Shown here: piece by piece, positions 10,305-18,455 of the stretch
Layout of the letters: each line of letters starts with the position of its first letter
Numbering within the stretch: the stretch's first letter is position 1
Source: JAIBJN01 sp963838795
Lineage (GTDB): Bacteria > Actinomycetota > Thermoleophilia > Gaiellales > Gaiellaceae
DNA length: 64,000 bases
NCBI GenBank assembly: GCA_963838795.1
Contig: CAWISL010000011.1
Coordinates: forward strand, 310,001 to 374,000
Direction of reading: 5' to 3'
Program-made: the position numbers and the translations under genes
Notes under the pieces: model-generated
Seen by the model: the letters and a program-made list of their open reading frames with translations, nothing else
What the model was told of the DNA's origin: nothing
The model's database searches: none

Positions 10305-11228
10305 TTGGCTCTCTTCGACCGCGCGATCGTCCGGGTGCTCCCCGCCGTTCCGAGGCGGGTCGTGAGGCGCCTCTCGGATCGCTACATCGCCGGGCCCGAG
10401 CTGGCGGACGCCATCGCCACCGTGAAAGCCCTGAACGAGCAGGGCAAGAAGGCGACGCTCGACGTCCTCGGCGAGGAGGTGGCGACCCCGGACGAGGCGG
10501 TGGCGATCCGTGACGAGTACGAAAGGGCGATGGCGGCGATCGAGGCCGAGGGGCTCGACGCCAACGTGAGCGTGAAGCTCACCGGGCTTGGTCTGGGCAT
10601 CGACCCCGCGCTCTGCGCCGAAAGCGTCCGCGCCCTCGCCCGCATCGCCGACGGGCACGGCAGATTCGTGCGAATCGACATGGAGGACTCCTCGACGACC
10701 AGCGCGACGCTCGACCTCTATCGCGAGCTTCGCGCGGAGGGCTACGACAATGTCGGCATCGTCGTCCAGGCCATGCTCAGGAGGACGCTCGACGACGTCG
10801 GTGCGCTCGCAGGCCTGCGGCCGAACGTCCGCGTGTGCAAGGGGATCTACGTCGAGCCGGCCGAGATCGCCTACCAGGGCGACGAGGCGATCCGCTTGAA
10901 CTTCGTGGAGACGATCGCCGCGCTCTGGGAGAGCGGCGCCAAGGTGGCCGTGGCGACGCACGACGACACCCTGGTCGCCAAGGCTCTGGGGCTGATCGAG
11001 ACGGGCGGCCTGGGCTACGAGCGCTACGAGTTCCAGCTCCTGCACGGCGTCCGCCAGGAGCTCGCCGACGAGCTGGTGCGAGGCGGCCACACCGTGCGGA
11101 TCTACGTGCCCTATGGTCAGAAGTGGTACGAGTACTCGCTCCGCCGCCTGCAGGAGAACCCGAAGCTCGCCGGCTACGTGGCCCGTGACGTGGTTCGCCG
11201 CGTCCGACTGCCTGTTCTCAGGCCGTGA
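10305..11228 (+). CDS. proline dehydrogenase (monofunctional)
   Basis: A 307-residue FAD-dependent TIM-barrel enzyme oxidising proline to pyrroline-5-carboxylate. Recognisable blocks are SVKLTGLGLGIDPALC, RIDMEDSSTTSATLDLYREL, VQAMLRRT, RVCKGIYVEPAEIAYQ and the C-terminal YEFQLLHGVR followed by VRIYVPYGQKWYEYSLRRL with the substrate-contacting arginines. The length fits the short bacterial form without the dehydrogenase domain of PutA. The start is TTG 10305. The next gene overlaps its stop by 4 nt (GTGA). Confidence 0.94.
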   Translation: MALFDRAIVRVLPAVPRRVVRRLSDRYIAGPELADAIATVKALNEQGKKATLDVLGEEVATPDEAVAIRDEYERAMAAIEAEGLDANVSVKLTGLGLGIDPALCAESVRALARIADGHGRFVRIDMEDSSTTSATLDLYRELRAEGYDNVGIVVQAMLRRTLDDVGALAGLRPNVRVCKGIYVEPAEIAYQGDEAIRLNFVETIAALWESGAKVAVATHDDTLVAKALGLIETGGLGYERYEFQLLHGVRQELADELVRGGHTVRIYVPYGQKWYEYSLRRLQENPKLAGYVARDVVRRVRLPVLRP

Positions 11229-11887
11229 CCTCCTTTTCCTGGCGCTTCGTCACCATCGCGGCGTTCTTCGTGACGACGCTCGTCGTCTCGAACATCGTCG
11301 CGGTCAAGCTCGCGGAGGTCGGCGGGCGCGTCTTCGACGCCGGGAACATCCTCTTCCCGCTCGCGTACCTCCTCGCCGACGTCCTCACCGAGGTCTACGG
11401 GTTCCGCGTCGCGCGACGGGTGATCCTGCTGGGCTTCGCCTGCAACGTCCTCGCGGTCGTCGCGATCCAGCTCGCGCTGCGCCTCCCTGCAGCCGACTTC
11501 TGGGCAGGCAACCAGGAGGCCTATGAGGCGATCCTCGGCACGACCTGGCGGATCTTCGTCGCCTCGCTCGTCGCCTACCTGGTCGGAGAGCTGACGAACT
11601 CCTACGTGCTCTCGCGCATGAAGGTGGCGACCGGAGGGCGCTTCCTCTGGAGCCGGACGATCGGCTCGTCGGTCCTCGGTCAGGCCCTCGACTCGATCAT
11701 CTTCGTCACCATCGCCTTTGCGGGAACCGGGACGCCGCTCCTGGACACGATCGTGACCACCTGGGCGATCAAGGTCGCCTGGGAGGTGGTGGCAACCCCG
11801 TTCACCTACCTGATCGCGAACGGCCTCAAGCGGGCCGAGGGGATCGACGTCTTCGACGGGCCGCGTCCGGCCGAGGTGGCCGGATGA
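11225..11887 (+). CDS. YhhQ-type queuosine-precursor transporter
   Basis: A 220-residue membrane protein of the YhhQ/DUF165 family, proposed to import queuosine precursors such as preQ0. About six membrane segments are visible; the family pattern NILFPLAYLLADVLTEVYGF lies near residue 40, followed by LVAYLVGELTNSYVLSRMK and SSVLGQALDSIIFVTIAF. It overlaps the proline dehydrogenase stop by 4 nt and the next gene by 4 nt (ATGA), so it belongs to a three-gene operon. Confidence 0.9.
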   Translation: MTSFSWRFVTIAAFFVTTLVVSNIVAVKLAEVGGRVFDAGNILFPLAYLLADVLTEVYGFRVARRVILLGFACNVLAVVAIQLALRLPAADFWAGNQEAYEAILGTTWRIFVASLVAYLVGELTNSYVLSRMKVATGGRFLWSRTIGSSVLGQALDSIIFVTIAFAGTGTPLLDTIVTTWAIKVAWEVVATPFTYLIANGLKRAEGIDVFDGPRPAEVAG

Positions 11888-12639
11888 GCGCCCCGGCGGG
11901 ACGCGTCCGCTGGCTGGGGCACTCCACGGTGCTGGTGGAGATTGACGGGGCCCGGCTGCTCACCGACCCGGTCCTCCGGCCCTGGGTCCTGCACCTCCGA
12001 CGTGCCGCTCCGCTCGTCGCGGAAGGGTTGCTCGACGTCGACGCGGTGCTCATCTCCCATCTCCACTACGACCACCTGGACCTGCCGTCCCTGCAGCGGT
12101 TCGACCGCGGCGTCTCCGTCGTGGTGCCGAAGGGCGCCGGCGCTCTCGTCCGCGGCAGGGGCTTCCGCTCGGTCGAGGAGCTCGAGGCCGGCGGCTCGAC
12201 CCGGGTCGGGCAGGCGCTCGTTCGTGCCGTCCACGCCGAGCACGACTCGAGCAGGGTCCTGGGCGCGAAGTCCGACGCGCTCGGTTACGTCGTGGAGGGC
12301 TCCAGGCGCGCCTATTTCGCCGGCGACACCGACCTCTTCCCGGAGATGGCCGGCCTCGCGTCCGGGCTCGACCTCGCGCTCGTCCCCATCTGGGGCTGGG
12401 GGCCCTCCCTCGGGCCGGGTCATCTCGACCCTCGGGGGGCGGCCGAAGCGCTCTCGCTGCTCCGGCCCCGCCTCGCGGTGCCGATCCACTGGGGGACGTA
12501 CTACCCGGTGCAGTCGACCCGCTGGAAGTCGCCGGCTTTCCTGAGCGAGCCCGTCCTGGAGTTCGAGCGCTGGGCCGCGGAGCTCGCCCCGGAGGTCGAC
12601 GTGCGCGTGCTTCAGGTGGGGGAGGAGCTGGTCTTCTAG
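11884..12639 (+). CDS. MBL-fold metallohydrolase (UlaG / NAPE-PLD-like)
   Basis: A 251-residue metallo-beta-lactamase-fold protein. It begins RVRWLGHSTVLVEIDGARLL as in UlaG-like members, carries the metal motif HLHYDHLD near residue 59, then AEHDSS, AYFAGDTDLFPEM and a late His in PIHWGTYYPV. It is likely a two-metal hydrolase of a phosphodiester or lactone; the substrate is unknown. The start overlaps the transporter stop (ATGA), and the 3' end overlaps the convergent flippase-like gene by 4 nt. Confidence 0.88.
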   Translation: MSAPAGRVRWLGHSTVLVEIDGARLLTDPVLRPWVLHLRRAAPLVAEGLLDVDAVLISHLHYDHLDLPSLQRFDRGVSVVVPKGAGALVRGRGFRSVEELEAGGSTRVGQALVRAVHAEHDSSRVLGAKSDALGYVVEGSRRAYFAGDTDLFPEMAGLASGLDLALVPIWGWGPSLGPGHLDPRGAAEALSLLRPRLAVPIHWGTYYPVQSTRWKSPAFLSEPVLEFERWAAELAPEVDVRVLQVGEELVF

Positions 12640-13652
12640 GGATAGCGCCGGCGAAAGAACGCATACGCCGCGCCGCCGATTGGAATCGGGAGCCAGAACG
12701 AGACCAGCCGATAGGCGAGAGTCGCCACGGCAGCCGCGGTCGCGCCGACGCCGGCCAGGATCAACAGGCCGACCAGCCCCGCCTCGACGAAGCCGAGCCC
12801 GCCGGGCGTGATAGGGATCATCGCCAGGATGGCGCCCGCGACGTAGGCCAGGAGGATCAGCGACGGGTTCGGCTCGGCGCCGACCGCGCGGAGACACGCG
12901 ACGAGCGCGAGGTAGTCGAAGATGGACTTTCCGGCGGCGGCTAGAACGGCCGCCTGCCAGCGCTTCCCGAAGGCGGTGCGAAGCGTGTCGCGCTCCGCGA
13001 GGAGACGCTCCGGAAGCCCGGAGAGCGGCCGGTGCCTGCGGAGCGTGGCGTTGACGATCCGCTCGAACGACCTCCCGACGACTGCGAGCGGCCGGTCCCA
13101 CACGAACACCACGGCGCCGCCGACCAGCATGAGCCCGAAGAAGACGGCTCCCAGATAGGCCGCCTGCTCGAGGCCGGAGGCGACCGGCGTTCCGCCGAGG
13201 ATCGCGGGCAGGCTGAGGAGCGGCAGGGCGAGCACCGCCCCGAAGAGGAGCGCCGAGACCGCGGTCAGCGACGAGGCGATCCGCGCGCCCGGGAGGCCGG
13301 CGCGGACGAGCATGCGGTACTGGAGGGCGCCCGCGGCGGCGACACCACCGGGGATGACCCTCCCGAACGCGTTCCCCGCCAGCTGCGACATGGCGACCGG
13401 AAACCAGCGCTTCGTCTGGAGGGCGATCCGCTGCAGCTCCCAGACGGAGACGAAGGAGAGGATCTCGACACCAAGCGCGATAGCTACCCATTCGGGCTTG
13501 AGCCCGGCGAGCGAGCGCCACTGGTCGAAGACCTCTCCGACGCTCGGCCAGAGGAGGTAGAGGGAGACGAACGCGACGATGAGGAAGAGCACGCGCCCGG
13601 CGATCTGGCCGATGCCCCACCGGCGCTTCGTGTCGGCTTCGATCCCGCTCAC
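12636..13652 (-). CDS. flippase-like integral membrane protein (LPG-synthase TM / UPF0104 family)
   Basis: A 338-residue protein with about eight membrane segments. The family hallmarks are NAFGRVIPGGVAAAGALQYR near residue 95 and the C-terminal MIPITPGGLGFVEAGLVGLL. Members are related to the membrane half of lysylphosphatidylglycerol synthase (MprF) and are thought to handle lipids or sugar-lipids. GTG 13652 follows TAGGCT by 7 nt. A second member, only distantly similar, is at 62514-63518. Confidence 0.87.
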   Translation of the reverse strand: MSGIEADTKRRWGIGQIAGRVLFLIVAFVSLYLLWPSVGEVFDQWRSLAGLKPEWVAIALGVEILSFVSVWELQRIALQTKRWFPVAMSQLAGNAFGRVIPGGVAAAGALQYRMLVRAGLPGARIASSLTAVSALLFGAVLALPLLSLPAILGGTPVASGLEQAAYLGAVFFGLMLVGGAVVFVWDRPLAVVGRSFERIVNATLRRHRPLSGLPERLLAERDTLRTAFGKRWQAAVLAAAGKSIFDYLALVACLRAVGAEPNPSLILLAYVAGAILAMIPITPGGLGFVEAGLVGLLILAGVGATAAAVATLAYRLVSFWLPIPIGGAAYAFFRRRYP

Positions 13653-13659
13653 ATAGGAG

Positions 13660-13665
13660 AGCCTA
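13660..13665 (-). promoter_or_regulatory. -10 element (TAGGCT) of the flippase-like gene
   Basis: TAGGCT on the minus strand ends 7 nt before GTG 13652. Confidence 0.5.
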
Positions 13666-13729
13666 CGGCGCTGCGGGCACGGTGGGCGGGACCGTCGCGC
13701 GCCCAGGCTTGGCCCCGCCTCGGCTCATC

Positions 13730-13754
13730 GGGCCGGGAGCTTTCCCCCCGGCCC
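13730..13754 (-). terminator. GC hairpin downstream of the HdeD-like gene
   Basis: GGGCCGGG and CCCGGCCC form an 8-bp stem with a 9-nt loop, 17 nt past the stop of the HdeD-like gene. There is no U-run. Confidence 0.45.
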
Positions 13755-13770
13755 GGTCTCCTCCGCGCCG

Positions 13771-14349
13771 CTAGGCCGCCGCGGGCGTCAGCTCCTTCTT
13801 CAGCTGGCGCAACCTGAACGCCATCACGATCTCGGTGATGCCGCGCAGGAGCGTCAGGGCCGCGACCCAGGCCACCAGCAGGATCGCGCTGCCCCGGAAG
13901 TACCCGGCCGCCCAGAACGCGAGCAGGATCTCGACGACCCCGACGATCAGGCCGACCCACCAGAGGTGCGCGGGGTGCGAGACGAGCGCGAGGATGATGT
14001 CGAAGATGCCCTTGAAGAGAAGCACCCAGGCGACGATCGCCGCCAACGCGACGAACGTCCCTTGCGGTCGGAAGAAGGCGACGATCCCTGCGGCGATGAA
14101 CACGACGCCGAGGACACCGTGGACGATTTTCCAGCCGGTCGTCGACACGCCCATGGCGAAGAACTCGTTGATGCCGGCCCCGATCGCGACGAAGCCGAAG
14201 AGGATTGCGATCGCGTAGACGGTGTCGATGTCCAGGCTCAGGATGATCAGCGTCACCCAGAGCCACAGGACTCCGGTGATCAGGTAGAGCCACCAGAGCC
14301 GCGACGCGGACTCGGCGAGCTCGGTCTCCTCCATGCTCAGGTACGACAC
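13771..14349 (-). CDS. HdeD-like (DUF308) membrane protein
   Basis: A 192-residue protein with six membrane segments arranged as the repeated hairpins of HdeD/DUF308 proteins: LWWLYLITGVLWLWVTLIIL, then GINEFFAMG, WKIVHGVLGVVFIAAGIVAF, VLLFKGIFDIILAL and LTLLRGITEIVMAFRLR. HdeD in enterics is linked to acid resistance; the role in actinobacteria is unclear. GTG 14349 has AAGGAGG about 7 nt upstream. It stands alone, divergent from the BrkB-family gene. Confidence 0.88.
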   Translation of the reverse strand: MSYLSMEETELAESASRLWWLYLITGVLWLWVTLIILSLDIDTVYAIAILFGFVAIGAGINEFFAMGVSTTGWKIVHGVLGVVFIAAGIVAFFRPQGTFVALAAIVAWVLLFKGIFDIILALVSHPAHLWWVGLIVGVVEILLAFWAAGYFRGSAILLVAWVAALTLLRGITEIVMAFRLRQLKKELTPAAA

Positions 14350-14460
14350 GACGGCCTCCTTTCGTGCGGGAGAGACTGGAAATCTACTACCACGCGGATG
14401 CCCACAAGCCTTCATAGGATCTGAGTCATCCGAGAGCCGGGAGCCCCCATCGGCCCGCGC

Positions 14461-15333
14461 ATGTCCGCGCTGGTGGAGCGCGCCGACGCGCTGACCGCGA
14501 CCGCGCGGCAGCGCGTGCCGGGCGCCGACGCCGGGTTCCGTGCGTTCGAGCGGGAGCTCGCCTTCGGCGGCGGCCTGCTTGCCGGCGGGCTCGCCTACCG
14601 CCTCTTCCTCTGGCTCCTCCCGATCGCGCTCCTCGGCACGCAGGTACTCGGGATCTGGGCCGATGCGCACGAGGACAGCGTCGAAGACGCGGCGAAGGAG
14701 TTCGGCATCGGCGCCGCCGCGATCGCCAGCGCGGAGGGTGCCGTCGAAACCAGCCAGTCGAACAGGTTTCTGCTCCTGGTTCTCGGCCTGATCCTGCTTG
14801 CCTGGTTCTCCATGGGTTTCGTCCGCGCCCTCAATCTCGCGTACTCGCTCGCCTGGGGGCTGCCGAGGCAGCGCCTGCGGAGGCCGCTCTATGCCGTGGT
14901 CCTCTTCAACGGCCTGGTTCTCGCGCTCGCGCTTGCCGGCGCCGCGCTGGCCTGGCTGCGCAAGGAGATGGGCGTGTTCGGCGTGTTCGGCGTCCTGGTG
15001 ACCATCGCCTTCCAGACGGGCGTCGGCTTGATCGTCATGTGGCTGCTTCCGCGCCGGGCGGAACGCTGGCAGGAGCTGGTGCCGGGGGCGGTGCTCATCG
15101 CCGTCGGCGCGCAGCTCGTCAGCGTCGCGGTCGTCTTCTACTTCGCCCCCAAGATCGGGCGCTCGTCCGAGCTGTACGGGACGCTGGGAACGGCCTCGGT
15201 GCTGCTCGTCTGGCTGTACGTCCTCGCGCGCCTGATCACGAGCGGCGCTTTCCTGAACGCGACGCTCTGGGAGCGCCGCTACGGCGGCTCCACCGCGAGC
15301 CCGGTCGAGCCCGGGAGCCGTCAGGCCCGATGA
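14461..15333 (+). CDS. YihY/BrkB-family membrane protein
   Basis: A 290-residue protein with about six membrane segments. Typical features are AGGLAYRLFLWLLPIALLGT near residue 42 and the C-terminal LLVWLYVLARLITSGAFLNA followed by WERRYG. The family was once misnamed ribonuclease BN; its real function is unknown and probably transport related. Its stop overlaps the next start (ATGA). A paralog of this family is at 31922-32725. TAGGAT at 14416 may be the promoter hexamer. Confidence 0.87.
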   Translation: MSALVERADALTATARQRVPGADAGFRAFERELAFGGGLLAGGLAYRLFLWLLPIALLGTQVLGIWADAHEDSVEDAAKEFGIGAAAIASAEGAVETSQSNRFLLLVLGLILLAWFSMGFVRALNLAYSLAWGLPRQRLRRPLYAVVLFNGLVLALALAGAALAWLRKEMGVFGVFGVLVTIAFQTGVGLIVMWLLPRRAERWQELVPGAVLIAVGAQLVSVAVVFYFAPKIGRSSELYGTLGTASVLLVWLYVLARLITSGAFLNATLWERRYGGSTASPVEPGSRQAR

Positions 15334-16076
15334 GACAGCCGGTCGGGCCGTTGGCCGACGCGGAAGACGCCTTCGGGCACCTCCTCCTCGATTACCTCTC
15401 CGGCCGCCAGGGCGACGCGTTTCTCGACCGCGACGACGGGCAGACCGGGCCGGCCATGGGGCCCGAGTGGTTCTTCGCCGAGCCGGAGGCATGGCCGGAT
15501 GCCGAGCGGGCCGTCTTCGGCCACGTGCACGGCCGGGTGCTCGACATCGGTGCCGGAGCGGGCCGGCACAGCCTCGAGGCCCAGCGTCGCGGATCGGAGG
15601 TCGTCGCGATCGACGTTTCCCCCGGTGCGGTCGAGGTCTGTCGCCGGCGCGGGGTCGAGGACGTCCGCCTCCTTCCGCTGGCGGCGGCGGACGAGAGCCT
15701 TGGCATCTTCGACACGGTGCTCATGATGTGCGGGAACTTCGGGTTGGTCGGTGACGCCGAAGCTGCGGCGGCGAGCCTCCGCGTGCTTCATGCGCTGACT
15801 TCCCCCGGCGGGAGGATCGTCCTGGATTCCGTCGACCCGTACGTCGACTGCGACAGCGCGGACGTCGCCTATCAAGCTCGAAACCGGTCCCAGGGGCGCA
15901 TGCCGGGGATCGTGACGATCCGCCTTCGCTACGGGACGCGGGCGACCCCGTGGGACGACCTTCTGCTGCTGTCTCCCGCCGAGCTCGAACTGCTCGTCGA
16001 AGAGGCCGGCTGGCGACTCGTGCAGCTCCTCGAGGGCGAGCCGCCCGACTACTACGCCGTCCTGGAGAAGGCCTAG
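15330..16076 (+). CDS. class I SAM-dependent methyltransferase
   Basis: A 248-residue protein with SAM motif I VLDIGAGAGRHSLEAQRRG near residue 70, VVAIDVSPGAVEVCRRRG as motif II, and a conserved MMCGNFGLVGD region. The C-terminus LLVEEAGWRLVQLLEGEPPDYYAVLEKA is typical of small-molecule methyltransferases. The substrate is unknown. It starts at ATG 15330, overlapping the BrkB-family stop. Confidence 0.85.
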   Translation: MRQPVGPLADAEDAFGHLLLDYLSGRQGDAFLDRDDGQTGPAMGPEWFFAEPEAWPDAERAVFGHVHGRVLDIGAGAGRHSLEAQRRGSEVVAIDVSPGAVEVCRRRGVEDVRLLPLAAADESLGIFDTVLMMCGNFGLVGDAEAAAASLRVLHALTSPGGRIVLDSVDPYVDCDSADVAYQARNRSQGRMPGIVTIRLRYGTRATPWDDLLLLSPAELELLVEEAGWRLVQLLEGEPPDYYAVLEKA

Positions 16077-16094
16077 CCGCGCGGCACAGCGCTC

Positions 16095-17138
16095 TCAGGC
16101 GACGACGGAGTAGCCGCCGTCGACGACGACGGTTTGGCCGCGGATCATTCCGGCGGCAGGCGAGGCGAGGAAGCAGACGACCTCGGCGACGTCGCGCGGC
16201 TCGACCAGCCGGCCGGCCGGGGTTCGCTTCCGGTACCACTCGAGCATCTCCTCGCGATTCGGGAAGTACTCGAGGGCGCCCGTCTCGACCAAGCCCGCGG
16301 AGACGGCGTTCACGTGAATGTCCTGCGGCGAGAGCTCCACCGCCAGGTAGCGGACGAGCGCCTCGAGCGCGGCCTTCGAGACGCCGACGAGCACGTAGTT
16401 CTCCAGCACGCGCGTGGAGCCGAGGCTCGAGATGGCGACGATCGCGCTGCCCGGCTGCATGCGGGGAACGGCGTTCCGCGCGAGGGTCAGGAAGGCGCGC
16501 GCGTTTGCGTTCATCGTCCAGTCCCAGTGACGCTCCTCGAGCTCGAGCGCCGGCCGGATCACCCCGGTCGCGGCGTTGGAGACCAGCACGTCGAGCGTGC
16601 CCATCGCCTCCAGAAACGACGTTGACTTCTCCGGGTCGGCCACGTTGCCGCGCAGGAGCAGCGCCTCCGCGCCGCGCTCGCGGATCTCCCCGGCAGTCTC
16701 CTCCGCCGCGGCGTCGTTTCGCAGGTAGCTGAGCGCGACGCGGGCCGCCCCGAGGTCGGCGAAGCGGAGCGCGATCTCCCTCCCGATCCCGCGCGAGCCT
16801 CCGGTCACGAGGACTGACTTGCCGGCGAAGACGGCCATCAGCTCGTCTGCGGGTCGGAGGCGGTCGCGTGACTGGGAAGCTCCTCCCAGCCCAGCCGGCG
16901 TAGATGGCTCGACCGGCCCCTCTTCCGCCTTCGAGGTGGCGAGGGCGAGCCGCTCGAGCAGCTCGATCTTCTCCTCCGCGTGGCGCCTGACGGGGTGGTC
17001 GGCCGGCAGGTCGCGGACGAGGTCTCGGACCCGCGCCCGGATCTGCATAGCGAAGTGCGGCGTTGCCGGGCCGACGAGCTCGTCGACGTCGTCGAGCGTC
17101 GGCTCGACGCGCAGCTCCGTGTCCGCGGGCTCCGTCAT
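16095..17138 (-). CDS. SDR-family oxidoreductase with extra N-terminal helical domain
   Basis: A 347-residue protein. Residues about 100-347 are a complete short-chain dehydrogenase: VFAGKSVLVTGGSRGIGREI (NADP-binding Gly motif), VSNAATG, catalytic Ser in ISSLG, YVLVGVSKAALEAL with the Tyr-x3-Lys spacing altered to YVLVGVSK (Tyr-x6-Lys by this alignment), and HVNAVSAGLVETGAL. It resembles enoyl-ACP reductase III (FabL-like), whose family has a Tyr-x6-Lys active site. Residues 1-95 are a separate acidic helical domain with ATPHFAMQIRARVRDLVRDL. A shorter start near 16838 would give the SDR alone; ATG 17138 keeps both. Confidence 0.83.
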   Translation of the reverse strand: MTEPADTELRVEPTLDDVDELVGPATPHFAMQIRARVRDLVRDLPADHPVRRHAEEKIELLERLALATSKAEEGPVEPSTPAGLGGASQSRDRLRPADELMAVFAGKSVLVTGGSRGIGREIALRFADLGAARVALSYLRNDAAAEETAGEIRERGAEALLLRGNVADPEKSTSFLEAMGTLDVLVSNAATGVIRPALELEERHWDWTMNANARAFLTLARNAVPRMQPGSAIVAISSLGSTRVLENYVLVGVSKAALEALVRYLAVELSPQDIHVNAVSAGLVETGALEYFPNREEMLEWYRKRTPAGRLVEPRDVAEVVCFLASPAAGMIRGQTVVVDGGYSVVA

Positions 17139-17168
17139 CGCGGCGACTTTACCGCTCGGCTGAGCATC

Positions 17169-17174
17169 TAGCCT
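17169..17174 (+). promoter_or_regulatory. -10 element (TAGCCT) of the EamA gene
   Basis: TAGCCT ends 9 nt before GTG 17184. Confidence 0.45.
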
Positions 17175-17183
17175 TTGGCGCCC

Positions 17184-18081
17184 GTGCGGCACCGCCTTCC
17201 CGCAGACGTCCTCCTCCTCGTCACGGTCCTCTTCTGGAGCTTCAACTTCACGGTGGTGAAGTACGCGCTCACGCACGGCTGGGAGCCGCTCGCGTATTCG
17301 TCGCTCCGCTTCGCCGTCGGCGCGGTGATCTTCTCGGCCTTCACCTTCGGGCGCGAGGGCACGTTTGCGTGTCGCCCGGGGCGACGTCCGCTTCATGATC
17401 GTCGTCGCGGCGCTCGGCATCTGGCTGAACCAGCTCAGCTTCGTCTACGCCGTGAAGCTGACGACGGCCGCCACCGTTGCGCTCATGTTCGGGACTCTGC
17501 CGATCTTCGTCGCCCTCGTGGCCCAGGCTTTTCGGCTCGAGCGGCTGCATTCCCGCCACTGGCTCGCAACCGTCGTCTCCTTCCTGGGCGTCGCTCTGGT
17601 CGCCGCCGGGGCATCGAGCGGGCTGAGCGGCGACCTGGGCGGGATCCTGCTCGGCCTGGGGGCCTCGGCGACCTGGGCCGCGTACTCGGTGGCGATGGGG
17701 CCGCTGATGCAGCGCTACTCCCCGTACCGGATCAGCGCGTTCATGCTGGTCGCCGGCTCGATCCCGCTGCTCGTCTCGGCCGTGCGGCAGCTCGTGGAGC
17801 AGGACTGGACCGCGCTGAGCGCCCTCGCCTGGGCCTGCTTCCTCTACAGCCTCTTCTTCTCGCTCGTCTTCACGAACATCCTGTGGTTCACGGCCATCGA
17901 CCGGGTCGGCGCGGCGCGCGCCTCGCTCTACGCGAACCTGCAGCCGTTCCTCGGCGCCTTCTTCGCGCTCGTCGTCCTCTCGGAGGAGATGACCGCACTC
18001 CAGGTCGTGGGCGGGCTTGTCATCGGCGCGGGCATCCTGCTCGCACGCCAGGCCCGGCCACCCGCCCCCTCTCCCGATTAG
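17184..18081 (+). pseudogene. EamA (DMT) family transporter, interrupted by a single-base frameshift
   Basis: The first frame gives VLLLVTVLFWSFNFTVVKYA to FGREGTF, and the next frame resumes at RVARGDVRFMIVVAALGIWL and runs to the stop with the second EamA repeat (LGGILLGLGASATWAAYSVA to LQVVGGLVIGAGILLARQ). Dropping one T from the TTT run at 17364-17366 restores GREGTLRVARGDVRF and a 298-residue, ten-helix drug/metabolite exporter. It is either a genuine inactivating indel or a base-calling error. Confidence 0.85.
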
Positions 18082-18087
18082 CTGCCC

Positions 18088-18093
18088 TACAAT
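18088..18093 (+). promoter_or_regulatory. -10 element (TACAAT) upstream of the csp region
   Basis: TACAAT ends 7 nt before GTG 18101, giving either a leaderless 14-codon reading frame or a 142-nt 5' UTR for the cold-shock gene. A second hexamer, TACAGT, lies at about 18154. Confidence 0.5.
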
Positions 18094-18100
18094 CTCGGCC

Positions 18101-18145
18101 GTGGTAACCAGGGACGTGGAGCCGGAGCTCCGAAGCAAGCTCTAG
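18101..18145 (+). CDS. possible 14-codon leaderless small ORF upstream of the cold-shock gene
   Basis: GTG 18101 opens VVTRDVEPELRSKL followed by TAG. Its only support is the promoter-like TACAAT at leaderless spacing; coding is not proven. It may be a leader peptide or just part of the long csp 5' UTR. Confidence 0.3.
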   Translation: MVTRDVEPELRSKL

Positions 18146-18200
18146 AACGGCGGCTACAGTTGCGCGGAGCACGAGCGCGGTCCGGCTTGGCGCCACGGCG

Positions 18201-18231
18201 CCTTCCCAACCCGTTCGAGTACGTGGGAAGG
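18201..18231 (+). promoter_or_regulatory. hairpin abutting the csp ribosome-binding site
   Basis: CCTTCCCA (18201-18208) pairs perfectly with TGGGAAGG (18224-18231); the right arm touches the GGAGGTG Shine-Dalgarno at 18231-18237. This geometry would allow folding to influence access to the site. Confidence 0.45.
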
Positions 18232-18242
18232 GAGGTGTTGAT

Positions 18243-18452
18243 ATGGCGACAGGAACCGTGAAGTGGTTCAACGACGCGAAGGGCTACGGCTTCATCGCGC
18301 CGGATGAGGGGTCGAAGGATCTCTTCGTCCACTTCTCCAACATCGCAGGTGAGGGCTTCAAGTCCCTCAGCGAGGGCTCCCGGGTCGAGTACGAGGCCCG
18401 CGAGGGCACGAAGGGGCCCGAGGCGACCAACGTGATCCCGATCGAGGGCTGA
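18243..18452 (+). CDS. CspA-family cold-shock protein
   Basis: A 69-residue single OB-fold protein. RNP1-like KGYGFIAPDEG and RNP2-like LFVHFSNI are intact, and the start GTVKWFNDAKGYGFI is canonical. It binds single-stranded RNA/DNA and acts as an RNA chaperone. ATG 18243 has GGAGGTG 5 nt upstream. The FAH-family gene begins only 3 nt after its stop, so the two are probably co-transcribed, an unusual pairing. Confidence 0.96.
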   Translation: MATGTVKWFNDAKGYGFIAPDEGSKDLFVHFSNIAGEGFKSLSEGSRVEYEAREGTKGPEATNVIPIEG

Positions 18453-18455
18453 GCC

